Origin: an uncultured Clostridia bacterium
Lineage (GTDB): Bacteria; Bacillota; Clostridia; Oscillospirales; Ruminococcaceae
Direction: 5' to 3'
Length of the DNA: 64,000 bases
NCBI GenBank assembly: GCA_947627455.1
Contig: CANQWC010000004.1
Coordinates: 1-64,000, forward strand
The notes under the pieces were generated by a model, which worked only from the letters and a program-made list of their open reading frames with translations, ran no database searches and was not told the origin of the DNA. Below, piece after piece: positions 16,488-25,914 of this stretch. Position numbers and translations under genes: made by a program. Every line of letters starts with the position of its first letter. The stretch's first letter is position 1.

Positions 16488-17916
16488 CTCGCCCAAAAAA
16501 AGAACGCTGACCCTGCGCTCTACCATATGGGTCTATTTCGCGGTATTCACCGCCGCGATTCTCTGCGTTGTATGGTTCTTCCAGGTCTTCACCCTCGACC
16601 GCTATTACCGCGCCTCAACAAGGGTGAAAATTCAGAAGGTCGCCGCGGCGATTTCTCTTATCTTCGACGGCGATTCTCTCCAGACAAGCCGCGAGGCCGT
16701 CGAGAACCTTGCCTATGAGAACACGATGACCATTGTCGTCACCCAAAAAAGCGGCGGCGCCCCGCTCATCTCCTCAGACTTCGCCGGGGGCTATTCCGTC
16801 CTGACCCAAGACAGGGGCATTCGCCTGTTCTCGTTCAGAAACGAGCTTTTAAACAGCGAGGACGGCCGCTTTCTTCAGGAGACCACAAACGAGCGCTTCG
16901 GCACCACCGAGTATATCTACGGCGCAATTCTCAAGGACGATTACATGCTCTTTATAAACGCTTCGCTCGAGCCCGTCGGCCCTGTCGCCGAGGTGATAAA
17001 GGAACAGCTTGTTTTCATCACCCTGCTGACCTTCTTCCTCGGGCTGTTTATAACGCTGATGCTCTCAAACCGCCTCTCGCGGCCCTTTAAACAGATCACC
17101 GAGTCGGCGGACAAGCTTGCCTCGGGCGATTATACCACCCGATTCGAGGGCGGCGGCTATGCCGAAATCGATGAGCTTTCTGATGCCCTGAACTATGCGG
17201 CCTCGGAGATTTCAAAGGTAGATTCGCTCAGAAACGACCTCATCGCGAACGTCTCGCACGATTTGCGCACGCCGCTCACGATGATAAAAGCCTATGCCGA
17301 GATGATTCGCGACCTGTCGGGCGACAGGCCCGAAAAGCGCAACGAACACCTCAAGGTCATCATCGACGAGAGCGACAGGCTTTCAGAGCTGGTAAACAAC
17401 CTCTTGGAGCTTTCAAAGCTTCAGAACGGCAAGGTCGAGCTCAACAGGACCTGCTTCTCGGTCTATGATTTTGTCGACAGCGCGGTCGCGAACTATCAGC
17501 TTCTCACCGAAAACGGCGGCTACCGCTTCGAGCTTGAACGCGACCCCGATGTTGTATGCTTCGGCGACGAGATGAGGCTTAAACAGGTGCTCAGAAACTT
17601 TATCGACAACGCGGTGAACTATTCGGGCGACTCGCGGAGAATCATCATCAGGCAGCGAAACCTTGACGGCGTCGTGAGAATCGAGGTCGTCGACTTCGGC
17701 GTCGGGATCGAGAGGGAGAAGCTTCCGATGATCTTTGACAGATATTACCGCGATGAGCGCACCAAGCGCGACGTCACGGGGACGGGCCTCGGGCTTTCAA
17801 TCGTCAAGGAGACGCTGAGGCTTCACGGAATGAGGTTCGGCGTTCAGAGCGAGGTCGGCAAGGGCTCGACGTTCTGGTTTGAAATAAAAATCGCCGAGGA
17901 TTCATCGACAGAATGA
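16471..17916 (+). CDS. Sensor histidine kinase
   Basis: Membrane sensor kinase, 481 aa, partner of the regulator at 15813, overlapping it by 17 bp (TTG start at 16471, ribosome site inside the regulator). Two membrane segments (about 18-40 and 172-195) bracket an extracytoplasmic domain of ~130 residues. HAMP follows (~195-245), then HisKA with the phospho-accepting His in ANVSHDLRTPLTM, and HATPase_c with the N box (RNFIDNAVNYS), G1 (DFGVGIE) and G2 (GTGLGLSIV). Complete and of normal length. Ligand unknown. Confidence 0.93.
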   Translation: MTTSNSSPKKRTLTLRSTIWVYFAVFTAAILCVVWFFQVFTLDRYYRASTRVKIQKVAAAISLIFDGDSLQTSREAVENLAYENTMTIVVTQKSGGAPLISSDFAGGYSVLTQDRGIRLFSFRNELLNSEDGRFLQETTNERFGTTEYIYGAILKDDYMLFINASLEPVGPVAEVIKEQLVFITLLTFFLGLFITLMLSNRLSRPFKQITESADKLASGDYTTRFEGGGYAEIDELSDALNYAASEISKVDSLRNDLIANVSHDLRTPLTMIKAYAEMIRDLSGDRPEKRNEHLKVIIDESDRLSELVNNLLELSKLQNGKVELNRTCFSVYDFVDSAVANYQLLTENGGYRFELERDPDVVCFGDEMRLKQVLRNFIDNAVNYSGDSRRIIIRQRNLDGVVRIEVVDFGVGIEREKLPMIFDRYYRDERTKRDVTGTGLGLSIVKETLRLHGMRFGVQSEVGKGSTFWFEIKIAEDSSTE

Positions 17917-17965
17917 AATATTGAAGCTTGAAATTACAATCAGTATAACAAACAGGCAAAAAATT

Positions 17966-17994
17966 GGGAACGGTGTTACCGTTCCCGATTTTTG
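17966..17994 (+). terminator. Terminator of the two-component operon
   Basis: GGGAACGGT-GTT-ACCGTTCCC followed by GATTTTTG. A classic intrinsic terminator 50 bp after the kinase stop. Confidence 0.88.
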
Positions 17995-18073
17995 TTTTAT
18001 AGAAAGTGGAGGATCATTTCATGTTTGCAACTATATTTTAACCCGTCGCAAAGAAAAAATCAATAACAGGGCA

Positions 18074-18100
18074 GTTACAAATAGTTACAAAGTGGTTACA
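18074..18100. repeat. Three phased GTTACA direct repeats
   Basis: GTTACA occurs at 18074, 18084 and 18095, spaced 10-11 bp (one helical turn), between two convergent genes. It resembles an OmpR-class (PhoP-like) binding array but is not upstream of a gene. Confidence 0.4.
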
Positions 18101-18103
18101 AAA

Positions 18104-18137
18104 ACCGCATCTCCGAGCGGAAATGCGGTATTGTTTT
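18104..18137 (-). terminator. Terminator at the end of the 19-kb operon
   Basis: ACCGCAT...ATGCGGT with an inner CCG/CGG pair; the minus reading ends in a T-run (AAAAA at 18099-18104 on plus). The plus side also has a T-run (TTGTTTTTT), so it can act in both directions. Confidence 0.8.
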
Positions 18138-20954
18138 TTAATCTTCGCCGAGTTTGAGGGCCTTGTTGATGTTTATCTGCTTGATGAGCCGCGCTATCAC
18201 CGCGAAGCCGACAAGAAGCATCACCAAGACGATAGCATAGAGCTTGAAATAGTCGCTGCGCTGGGCGATGACCCTGAACGGCGGTACCTGCTCGGTGACG
18301 TTGTAGAGCACCTGGAAGAGCGGCACAAATATATCCGAAGCGATGCCGCCGATTATTATCGACAGGAAGATCGAAACGCCCGAGACAAGGATCTGCTCAT
18401 AGACTATCATCGAGATTATCTCGCGGAAGGACATGCCCATCGCACGGAGGATACCGAATTGAAGCGTTCTGCCCTTGATCGAGAGTATCCAGTAGATGAG
18501 GAAGCCGATGAAGCACATCGCCATTATCGTGATGAAGCCGAGGGTCAGCGCACCGTTGACGCCCTGTAAAACCGCGTCGGTCTTTGAGGCGACGATGAGC
18601 TGAGAGGCGACGTCAAGCCTTGTGGCGGTGATGTCGGAATCGACGACGCTCTGATAAAGCGCGCCGATGTCGGCGTCGTCCTCAAGGTCGAGCCAGACCT
18701 CGTAGGGCTCGGTGACGGTCATTATGTTGATGTAGTCATAGTTCATTATCACGAAGTCGCGATAGTCGCCCTGAGAATTCTTTTCATAGGGGTTGAGGCT
18801 CGGCCAGAATTTTACCTTCGCGACGACCGTGGCTTCAAACCAGTTGTTTCTTGCCCACTTGACCTCGATGACATCGCCGAGGTCGACACCCGTCTTGTCG
18901 GCGTAGGACTCGGAGATTATGACGCCGTCCTGACACTCTTCAAGCGCGTTGATGTAGTAGTTTATATGCCCGGGGAGCAAATCGTCCCTGAACCAGCAGA
19001 CCTGAGCAAACTGGTAGGGCACAATGCCCATCGCGTGGACGTCGACCTGAGTCGAGCCGTCGAAGCGGAGCTGGACAGAATCGCGCCGGAAGACGGGCGT
19101 GGCCATCTCAACGCCGTCAAGAGAGGCGTAGCGCTCGAAGTCGGGCTCGGTATACTGGGTGGTCGAGCTCTCCTCGCCTGTCTCTTCGTCGACGACTTTG
19201 ACGCGGCTGGTCTTCCATGCCTCGGTGATAACCGCGTCTGCGCCGAGGTTATAGCGGATTCTCTCCTCGGTGTTGCGGTTTATCGCGCGAGCGGTGTTCG
19301 CCGAGAAGATTCCGAGTGCGACGGTGAGTATCAGGAAGATCATTATGAACTTCTCGCGGCCCGTCGACGAGCGGCCGATGTTGTTCAGCGAGATATATGC
19401 CGCGGGCGACCAGTGCTTCTGCCCGATTTTATAGACCAGCCTGATGAAGTAGGGGTATACCCTTACGCAGAGGAGCGCCGCGCCGAGAATGAACACTGTC
19501 GACGCCGCGAACATCAGCGGGTTCATATTCGCCGAGGTGTCGACGATGCCCTGAGCGATGAGGTTTTCGTTGGTGCGGTTATACCACCAAAGCCATACCA
19601 CGGGGAGAATCACGCAGATGACATCAAGGAAGGAGCGCTGCCAGAAGGGCTTTTTCTGCTCGTGAGCCTTTGACTGCTTGTGGGCGACTATCGACACGCG
19701 AGAGGCGGGAACTATCGGCACAAGGGTGGTGACAAAGAACACCGCAACCGCCGCAACGGCATATCCGAAAGCGGTGAGCGAGAGTTTTGCATGGAGCGCA
19801 GGGCGGTTGACAAACTCGAGGAAGCCGTTTGAAACGCCGAGAATGTTGCATAGCCCGAGGCCGACAAACGGCCCTATCAGCGCGGAAACAGCGCCGAGAA
19901 TGAGCGTCTCGTAGGCGTATATCCTGAGTATCTGCCAAGAAGAGGCGCCGCGCGATTTTAACATCGCGATCTCGTTTCGCTCAGACTCGATGTTGAGCTG
20001 GGAGACCATGAACAGGTAGAACACCAGCATCAGTATGACGGGGATATCGAGCATCAGAAGGATATATTTCAGCGAGGCGGCCTTGTCGGCATACTGTTCC
20101 AAAACTTCCTTCGCGGGGACGGTGAATACAGAGTTTTCCTCTTTATACTGCTCTTCCTGCGACTCGAAGCTGTTGCGGACGTGCTCGATGACGTTCATGC
20201 TGAGGTTCTGATAGTCGATGATTATTCTCGCTTCGACCGAGTTGAGGTTTACGACGCCCGTCATGATGATGTCGTCGGTGAGGGTGGTGAAGTCGGTGAA
20301 GAAGGTGTTGTCATATTCCGAAAGGCCCTCGGACCAGTATGTGTCGGTGTCGCTTGAAAGCTCGAACACGCCGACGACCTTTATCTTTATGGTGTTTCCC
20401 GACTTGGAATCAAGAAGATTTCCGACCTCGTATACCGTGTCGGTGGCAAGCTGAGAGGTCTGGAGCGCGCGCTCGGTACAGATGACCTCATAGACCCCGT
20501 CGGAGGTCTTGCCCGCCTCGAACATTCGGCCCGAGGTGATGTTTATATGCTCGCCGATGTCGGTCATTCCGCCGATTGTCAGAACAAGGGTCTGGCTTGA
20601 CTCGACGTTGGCGGCGTAGAGATACGGGTCAGAGGTGACGCATTTATAGGAAAGATACGGGACGAGCAGGTTGTTGAACCTGTTTACCGCCCTCGCGTAG
20701 ATATTGTTGACGGTGTTGCGCTGGTTGACCGCGTTTGTGCCGCCGACGATGGTCTTATATACTGAGTAGACCCCCGGGTACACGCCCGTTTCCTCCTGAT
20801 ATGCCTGCATATCTTTTATCAGCATTCGCTGCAAAGAGGCGTGCATATATATCGGTATCGTGCTCGTCATCGCCGTCGCCATGATGAATCCGATCAGAAG
20901 GCAAATTACCATCCATTTGGTATTGCGCATCTTGCGGAATAGAAGTGTAAGCAT
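18138..20954 (-). CDS. MacB/FtsX-family ABC transporter permease
   Basis: Large membrane permease of a mechanotransmission-type ABC transporter, 938 aa. N-terminal anchor at ~14-36, then a big extracytoplasmic domain (~40-295), a first FtsX core (~295-420, including ESERNEIAMLKSRGASSWQI, the usual coupling segment), a second large outside domain (~540-790) and a second FtsX core (~800-930, with GRTLQFGILRAMGMSFREII). This is the two-core layout of Gram-positive MacB/SalY-like permeases. It follows the membrane-fusion lipoprotein by 41 bp and is the last gene of the cluster; the matching ATPases are the two LolD-like genes at the other end (35.5-37.2 kb). Substrate unknown. Confidence 0.88.
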   Translation of the reverse strand: MLTLLFRKMRNTKWMVICLLIGFIMATAMTSTIPIYMHASLQRMLIKDMQAYQEETGVYPGVYSVYKTIVGGTNAVNQRNTVNNIYARAVNRFNNLLVPYLSYKCVTSDPYLYAANVESSQTLVLTIGGMTDIGEHINITSGRMFEAGKTSDGVYEVICTERALQTSQLATDTVYEVGNLLDSKSGNTIKIKVVGVFELSSDTDTYWSEGLSEYDNTFFTDFTTLTDDIIMTGVVNLNSVEARIIIDYQNLSMNVIEHVRNSFESQEEQYKEENSVFTVPAKEVLEQYADKAASLKYILLMLDIPVILMLVFYLFMVSQLNIESERNEIAMLKSRGASSWQILRIYAYETLILGAVSALIGPFVGLGLCNILGVSNGFLEFVNRPALHAKLSLTAFGYAVAAVAVFFVTTLVPIVPASRVSIVAHKQSKAHEQKKPFWQRSFLDVICVILPVVWLWWYNRTNENLIAQGIVDTSANMNPLMFAASTVFILGAALLCVRVYPYFIRLVYKIGQKHWSPAAYISLNNIGRSSTGREKFIMIFLILTVALGIFSANTARAINRNTEERIRYNLGADAVITEAWKTSRVKVVDEETGEESSTTQYTEPDFERYASLDGVEMATPVFRRDSVQLRFDGSTQVDVHAMGIVPYQFAQVCWFRDDLLPGHINYYINALEECQDGVIISESYADKTGVDLGDVIEVKWARNNWFEATVVAKVKFWPSLNPYEKNSQGDYRDFVIMNYDYINIMTVTEPYEVWLDLEDDADIGALYQSVVDSDITATRLDVASQLIVASKTDAVLQGVNGALTLGFITIMAMCFIGFLIYWILSIKGRTLQFGILRAMGMSFREIISMIVYEQILVSGVSIFLSIIIGGIASDIFVPLFQVLYNVTEQVPPFRVIAQRSDYFKLYAIVLVMLLVGFAVIARLIKQININKALKLGED

Positions 20955-20995
20955 CTTATGTCCTCCAAAAACTCAATTGTGCCCGCAGAATGCGC

Positions 20996-22045
20996 TTATC
21001 TGATGATTACCTCGTCGCCGGGCTCAAGGCCGTCGGTTATCTCGACCAGCGAACCGCTCTGGAGACCGAGGGTGACATTGACCTTGACCCTTTCGTTGTC
21101 TTTGAATACATAGACGCAGGGAGAACCGTCGACCTTTTTGACAAGGTTCGCGGAAATGACTATTACGTTTTCGCGCTTGTCAAGGATCAGCAGCGTGTCG
21201 GCGATGTTGCCGACGGCAGAGCTTTCGGGGATCATGTCGTTGAACTTAACGATTATGTCCTCAGACATCTCGGCCAGAACCTCCTCGCCGTTGTCGTCGA
21301 CCAGAACCGAGCCCGAGGCTTCGTCCCACTGGCGGCCCGATTTGTTCCTGATGATGGTGCCGTCGAAGTATTCGCCGTTGTAGCGAATGGTTATCGGGCG
21401 GCCGATGAGGAACTCGCTGACTTCGTTGTCGGGGTCGATCTTGATGTAGAGGTCGGTGAGGTCGATGACGGTGACGACATCGACACCCGGGTTGACCCAA
21501 TCGCCGGGCGAGCAGGTCATCACATATGAAACGGTGCCCGCAACCTCGGAATAAAGCTTTGCCGATTCCTTCTCGGCAAGAAGGCCGTCGAGGGTGTACT
21601 GCTCAAGCTCGACGTCTAAAAGCTCTTTGGCTTTGACCGTCTCGGACTCGTGCTCCTCGACCGCGATGTCGTATTCAAGCTGCTCGCGATAGACAATTTT
21701 TTCCTGAAGAGCGATCTCGTTGTCAAGCTCGAAGGTGTCGAATTCGGCAAGAAGATCGCCGACCTCGACAGTGTCGCCCGCTGAGACGTAGATCTCCTTG
21801 ATATTGCCGCCCGTCTCGGTAAAACGGGCTTTATACTCCGTTCCCGAGGCTATCGTGCCCGCGGTGAGCACCTGCTTTGTGATGTCCTTGAGCTCGGCGG
21901 TCGTGGTCGTGTAGGATACGTCGCTTTTTTTGACCACTGGCGGCTCTAAAAGCTCTTCCTCCTCGGGAAGAAAATAGCACCCGCTGAATGAGGCAAGGGC
22001 GATGAGCGCAACAAGCACAAGCGAAATCGTCTTTGAGAGTTTCAT
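20996..22045 (-). CDS. Membrane-fusion (HlyD/MacA-like) lipoprotein
   Basis: Adaptor subunit of a MacAB-like pump, 349 aa. Signal peptide with lipobox ASFSGC (Cys 23) predicts anchoring to the outer face of the membrane. Split lipoyl/biotinyl-like halves (NIKEIYVSAGDTVEVGDLLA and LYSEVAGTVSYVMTCSPGDW) flank a helical hairpin (~100-165), then a beta-barrel part and a C-terminal domain ending EITDGLEPGDEVIIR, as in RND/MacA adaptors. AGGAGG precedes the ATG. Pairs with the permease downstream. Confidence 0.88.
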   Translation of the reverse strand: MKLSKTISLVLVALIALASFSGCYFLPEEEELLEPPVVKKSDVSYTTTTAELKDITKQVLTAGTIASGTEYKARFTETGGNIKEIYVSAGDTVEVGDLLAEFDTFELDNEIALQEKIVYREQLEYDIAVEEHESETVKAKELLDVELEQYTLDGLLAEKESAKLYSEVAGTVSYVMTCSPGDWVNPGVDVVTVIDLTDLYIKIDPDNEVSEFLIGRPITIRYNGEYFDGTIIRNKSGRQWDEASGSVLVDDNGEEVLAEMSEDIIVKFNDMIPESSAVGNIADTLLILDKRENVIVISANLVKKVDGSPCVYVFKDNERVKVNVTLGLQSGSLVEITDGLEPGDEVIIR

Positions 22046-22123
22046 TGTTGTCCTCCTGAATAAGTAAAAAAGGCTCGGATTGGTGAAAAATATCTAAACG
22101 GATTGTAATAATTGCATATTATA

Positions 22124-23695
22124 TTACCGATTGTTTTCAATTTCATCTCTTGTGATTACAGCGGTGCTGTTATAGAAGCTGTACCAGTCGGAGATCGGGG
22201 CGCGGCCGCCGTCGATTCCGTAGTCGCCGTTCCATGTCGAGCAGAACGCCCAGTAGGTCTTGTCCGCCGAAATGTTTTCGGGCGAGGGCAGGGCCGAACA
22301 TTCGCTCAGGGCGACGGGCTTTGTTGAGGAAATTCTTCGCGCAGAGAGCATGAAGTTTATTCCGCTCTGGCCGTCAAGGGGGCTGCCCTTTTCGTTGTAG
22401 ACGTCGAGCGAGATGATGTCGCACATGCCGTCGCCGACGTACCAATCGGCGCTCTGGCCGTTCCAGACCCATATCAGGTTTGAAAGCCCGTGATAGATGC
22501 TCATGCGCTCGTAGATGAGCTTGTAGAGCCAAAGATAGCTTTCGCGGCTTTCTGACCACCAGAACTGACCGCCCGAAGCCTCGGGCAGGGGCCTGAATAT
22601 CACCGCGACGCCCGCGTCTTTAAGGCGCTTGAGCTGATCGGCGACAAGGTCGATGCCGCTTATCACCGCGACTGTCTCGGCGGTTATGTCGCCGCTGTTA
22701 TACCTCAGCGCTACGGCCTCGGAATCCATCGCGGCAATATCGAGAGCTGTCACCGCGCGGCTCAGGCTGAACGAGGATTTGTCAGCATAGACAGAACCGT
22801 TCATCTCCCAATTCCAGACATAGCCGACGATTCCGCCAGAATTTGCCCACTCGAGCGCCGCCTCGATATCGCCCGAATCGAGGCCAGAGGAATATTCCAT
22901 CAGCTCGCCGAAACGAATGGCGGGGTAGCGGCCCGCAATCTCGAAAATTCTTTCGAGTTCGTCGTTTGTGCCGCGTGAGGCCTGCTGGCCGCTTAAAATC
23001 GCGCTGCCGTTGAAGCTTCCGAGCAGGGCCCAGAGGCTTTGGGCGCTGCTGTCGGAGTTCGGGTTCGAGAGCCCGCCGAAGGGGTATGTGAGGCGGTAGA
23101 TCTCGGTCGCGTTTTCAATTTGTATGCAGTCGATGTCGGCTTCGGCAGAGAGGTTGGCGACGCCGAAGCTATGCTCGCCCTCGGAGAGGTAGAGGTTGTC
23201 AAACCTCACCGCCTCGAAACCCGAGCCCGAGAGCGAAAAAATACCCTTTGCGGCGCCGTCGATCAGAAGCTCGCCGTCGACGGGGATATCAGACGCGGCG
23301 CGCAGGGTTATATTGTAGTGCTGGGGAGACGGGATATCGACCGAAAGATTGAAGCTTCCGCCGAAGGTGAGCCTTCGGACATAGCCCGAGCCCGAGTAAC
23401 CCTCGCGCTCGGATGAAACCTCGGCGCTGCCCGAGAGAGCGGCGCTTTCGGCCTCGAAAAGCTCGGAATAAAGGGCCGTTTCGACCGCGTATTCCTCGGG
23501 CGTGATATCCGCAAAATGATTCTCAAGAGGAGGCTGCTCTGTTTCGGCGGGCGATGTCGGCTCGGCCGAAACCGTTATGTCGGGAACGTTGGGTTCGGCG
23601 GCAGACGTTGTTAAATCGGCCTCGGCGGCATCGGGTGAACCGCAGCCGCCAAGCATTATCAGCCCGCAGAGAAGCATTATTATTAGTCTCTTCAA
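22124..23695 (-). CDS. GH26-like lipoprotein with N-terminal carbohydrate-binding domain
   Basis: Predicted surface-anchored beta-mannanase-type hydrolase, 523 aa. Lipobox GLIMLGGC (Cys 18), a Pro/Thr/Glu-rich linker to ~65, a CBM6/35-like beta-sandwich (~78-195, starting LFEAESA), then a GH26-type barrel (~205-515). The acid/base Glu is in RPLPEASGGQFWW (Glu 372) and the nucleophile Glu in PVALSECS (Glu 465). In typical GH26 enzymes the residue before the acid/base is His (RPLHE); here it is Pro, and the nucleophile context lacks the usual G-E-T/F. Fold is well supported; activity and substrate (mannan or related) are inferred. TTG start at 23695 behind GGGGTG. Confidence 0.82.
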   Translation of the reverse strand: MKRLIIMLLCGLIMLGGCGSPDAAEADLTTSAAEPNVPDITVSAEPTSPAETEQPPLENHFADITPEEYAVETALYSELFEAESAALSGSAEVSSEREGYSGSGYVRRLTFGGSFNLSVDIPSPQHYNITLRAASDIPVDGELLIDGAAKGIFSLSGSGFEAVRFDNLYLSEGEHSFGVANLSAEADIDCIQIENATEIYRLTYPFGGLSNPNSDSSAQSLWALLGSFNGSAILSGQQASRGTNDELERIFEIAGRYPAIRFGELMEYSSGLDSGDIEAALEWANSGGIVGYVWNWEMNGSVYADKSSFSLSRAVTALDIAAMDSEAVALRYNSGDITAETVAVISGIDLVADQLKRLKDAGVAVIFRPLPEASGGQFWWSESRESYLWLYKLIYERMSIYHGLSNLIWVWNGQSADWYVGDGMCDIISLDVYNEKGSPLDGQSGINFMLSARRISSTKPVALSECSALPSPENISADKTYWAFCSTWNGDYGIDGGRAPISDWYSFYNSTAVITRDEIENNR

Positions 23696-23719
23696 TTAAA
23701 CACCCCGTATTGCGGCAGA

Positions 23720-23744
23720 GCCCGCCGCGTTTTCAGCGGCAGGC
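23720..23744 (-). promoter_or_regulatory. Intercistronic stem-loop between the permease and GH26 genes
   Basis: GCCCGCCGC pairs with GCGGCAGGC (one mismatch) in the 78-bp gap. No T-run follows in the minus reading, so it may set different mRNA levels across the operon without ending transcription. Confidence 0.4.
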
Positions 23745-23773
23745 CCCCGAAATATTGCCTTGCCAAAGGCAAA

Positions 23774-24898
23774 TTACATACCTGTAAGACCTGATCTCGC
23801 AAGTCCTTCGGTGAAATACTTCTGGAGGAAGATATACATCAGCAGGATAGGCGCTATTGAGACCAGACACCCTGACTCGAGCCAGACGATCTTCTTTCGT
23901 GTGCCGACCTGAGCGCCGTTGAAGAGCTGTTGATCAAGGTTATCCGACAGCTTTTGCAGCGACAGCGCAATCGTACAGTTGTTGTTGAAGAACGTCGAGC
24001 TGATGTAGAAGTCGTTCCAGTACCAGACGATCGAGAAGAGGAAAACGGTTAAGAATGACGATGCGGCGTTTGGTACCATTATTCTGATAAAGGTCTTGAA
24101 CGGGCCGCAGCCGTCAAGATAGGCGGCATCTTCAAGCTCGATAGGCAGGCCGCGGAAGAACTGGCGGAAGATGAAGATGAACAGACCCGATTTTATGCCG
24201 TTTGCGAAGAACGCGGGGGCATACATTACTATCGGCACGTTTATCATCGAGACGAAGTGCCTTGTCGGGTCGTCGTCGAACGGGGTGATGTTCTTTCCGA
24301 AGATGCTTGTTACGCCCGCCTTGAAGAGGAGCTCGACAAGGCCGAAGCCCCTGAAGAATGCCCACTGGAGATAGAGCGGGATTACCGTGATCTGAGGGGG
24401 AACGATGATCTGCATTATGACTATCGCGAAGCAGAGACCCTTGCCCTTGAAGTTGAATCTTGCGAGGCCGTAGCCCGTTATCGCGCAGACAACGACCGAA
24501 AGCAGCGAGCAGACGATGTTGATCTTAAGCGTTGTCAGAAGGGCGGTCGGGTACTTCATGATGTCGAGAACGTCCATCATGTTGCTCAAGGTGAGCGACT
24601 TGGGTATCCAGATTATGGACGGGTCGGTCATCTGAACATTGGGCCTGAACGCGGTCGAGAACATGTAGATCAGAGGATAGAGAATTACGAAGCAGAGACC
24701 GAAGAGGATAAGGAATCTGAATATCGGCCAGACCTTGCTTATGATCGCTCTTCTTCTCAGATAAGCGGTGTGCTCGGGGGATACTATGCGCTCGTCGAGA
24801 GTTCCCGCTTTTTTGGCCGCTTTATAGGCCTTGTGGCGCTCTTTAAGAGCTTTGGCGCGTTCTTTTTCAAATTGTTTTTCTTCTTTTGCAGTTGCCAT
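23774..24898 (-). CDS. Carbohydrate ABC permease, MalG type (pair 2)
   Basis: Inner-membrane subunit of a CUT1-type sugar importer, 374 aa. Six membrane segments between ~55 and 365 and the EAA coupling loop as ELEDAAYLDGCGPFKTFIRI. Unusual features are a ~40-residue cytosolic N-terminal extension rich in Lys/Glu (KERAKALKERHKAYKAAKK) and a long loop near residues 190-225. Partner is the MalF-type gene 14 bp upstream. No MalK/MsmK ATPase is in the cluster. Confidence 0.9.
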   Translation of the reverse strand: MATAKEEKQFEKERAKALKERHKAYKAAKKAGTLDERIVSPEHTAYLRRRAIISKVWPIFRFLILFGLCFVILYPLIYMFSTAFRPNVQMTDPSIIWIPKSLTLSNMMDVLDIMKYPTALLTTLKINIVCSLLSVVVCAITGYGLARFNFKGKGLCFAIVIMQIIVPPQITVIPLYLQWAFFRGFGLVELLFKAGVTSIFGKNITPFDDDPTRHFVSMINVPIVMYAPAFFANGIKSGLFIFIFRQFFRGLPIELEDAAYLDGCGPFKTFIRIMVPNAASSFLTVFLFSIVWYWNDFYISSTFFNNNCTIALSLQKLSDNLDQQLFNGAQVGTRKKIVWLESGCLVSIAPILLMYIFLQKYFTEGLARSGLTGM

Positions 24899-24912
24899 TC
24901 AATATCCCTCCC

Positions 24913-25914
24913 TTATACTTCATAGTAGACGAATTTGTTGATTATCGGCAGCACAATGCCGAGGGCGAGAATTACAATCAAGAAGTATGCCCACGCCATC
25001 GCGGCGGAATAACCGTGTTCCCACTCGGAAGCCTTGGAAAGAACGAGCTCCATAACTCCGTTCGAGGGGTCGATGAACGAGTCGACTATCGTGTAAACGA
25101 GGTTGGTGACTATCATCGGGCTTATGTAGGGGATCGTTATCTTCCAGAAGAATTCCCAAGCGGTGGCGCCCTCGATAGAGGCGGCTTCCTTTGCCGAGTA
25201 GGGGATATTCTGGAGAGCCGAGAGGAAGATTATGATCTGGATACCTGCGTTCCAGACGAGGTTGAATACGTTTGACGTTACCGTCGAAATCATATCCGTT
25301 ACCTTGTCCGAAATATTGTATACACCGAGGAAGCCGAGCAGCGCGCCTGTCATATCCGTTTCAAACATTGTTGAGAACTGTTCGGCGCCGCCCGCATAGC
25401 CCGAGTTATCCATATCGCCGTTGATGATCGAGATAACAGGGCCTGTCGCGATGATAACGGGGAGGAAGAATACCGCACGGGCAAAGGTTCTGCCCTTAAA
25501 TTTCTGGTTGAGGATTACCGCGATGAAGATCGAGAAGATGATTATCAGCGGGGTCTTCCAGAGGGTTTCGGTCAGGACCGCGATGAGAGCTTCGGTATAG
25601 TCGGTATCCTGCCTGAAAGCGTTGATGTAGTTTGTGATGCCGATGAACGTTGTGTTCATGTGGCCGATCGTTACCTCGGTCTTGCAGAATGAATACCAGA
25701 GCGAAACGGCAAGCGGCCTGATGAAGAAATAGAGCGTGCCGATGATCCAGATAGCGAGGAACCCGTATGCGTAGAGGGCTTTGCGCTTCTCATACGCTAT
25801 CCTCATGCCCTTAACCTTGGGCTCTTTCGGAGCTTTGGGGGCCTTTTCGGCCTTGGGGGCCTTGACCTTTACTTCCTTGACGGCCTCGGCAGCCGCGTTA
25901 TTGGTTTCTGCCAT
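24913..25914 (-). CDS. Sugar ABC permease, MalF type (pair 2)
   Basis: Second permease of the importer, 333 aa, with an EAA loop (AKEAASIEGATAWEFFWKIT) and six predicted membrane segments. The first ~40 residues are a low-complexity Lys/Pro/Ala tail with repeated KAPK-like units, cytosolic and strongly basic. Its ATG overlaps the stop of the DUF5696 gene by one base (TAATG), so translation is coupled to it. Confidence 0.9.
   Translation of the reverse strand: MAETNNAAAEAVKEVKVKAPKAEKAPKAPKEPKVKGMRIAYEKRKALYAYGFLAIWIIGTLYFFIRPLAVSLWYSFCKTEVTIGHMNTTFIGITNYINAFRQDTDYTEALIAVLTETLWKTPLIIIFSIFIAVILNQKFKGRTFARAVFFLPVIIATGPVISIINGDMDNSGYAGGAEQFSTMFETDMTGALLGFLGVYNISDKVTDMISTVTSNVFNLVWNAGIQIIIFLSALQNIPYSAKEAASIEGATAWEFFWKITIPYISPMIVTNLVYTIVDSFIDPSNGVMELVLSKASEWEHGYSAAMAWAYFLIVILALGIVLPIINKFVYYEV

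Noticed and set aside
17921..18157. Plus-strand frame of 78 codons after the histidine kinase
   Set aside because: It crosses a strong terminator and a second terminator stem and has no family resemblance.
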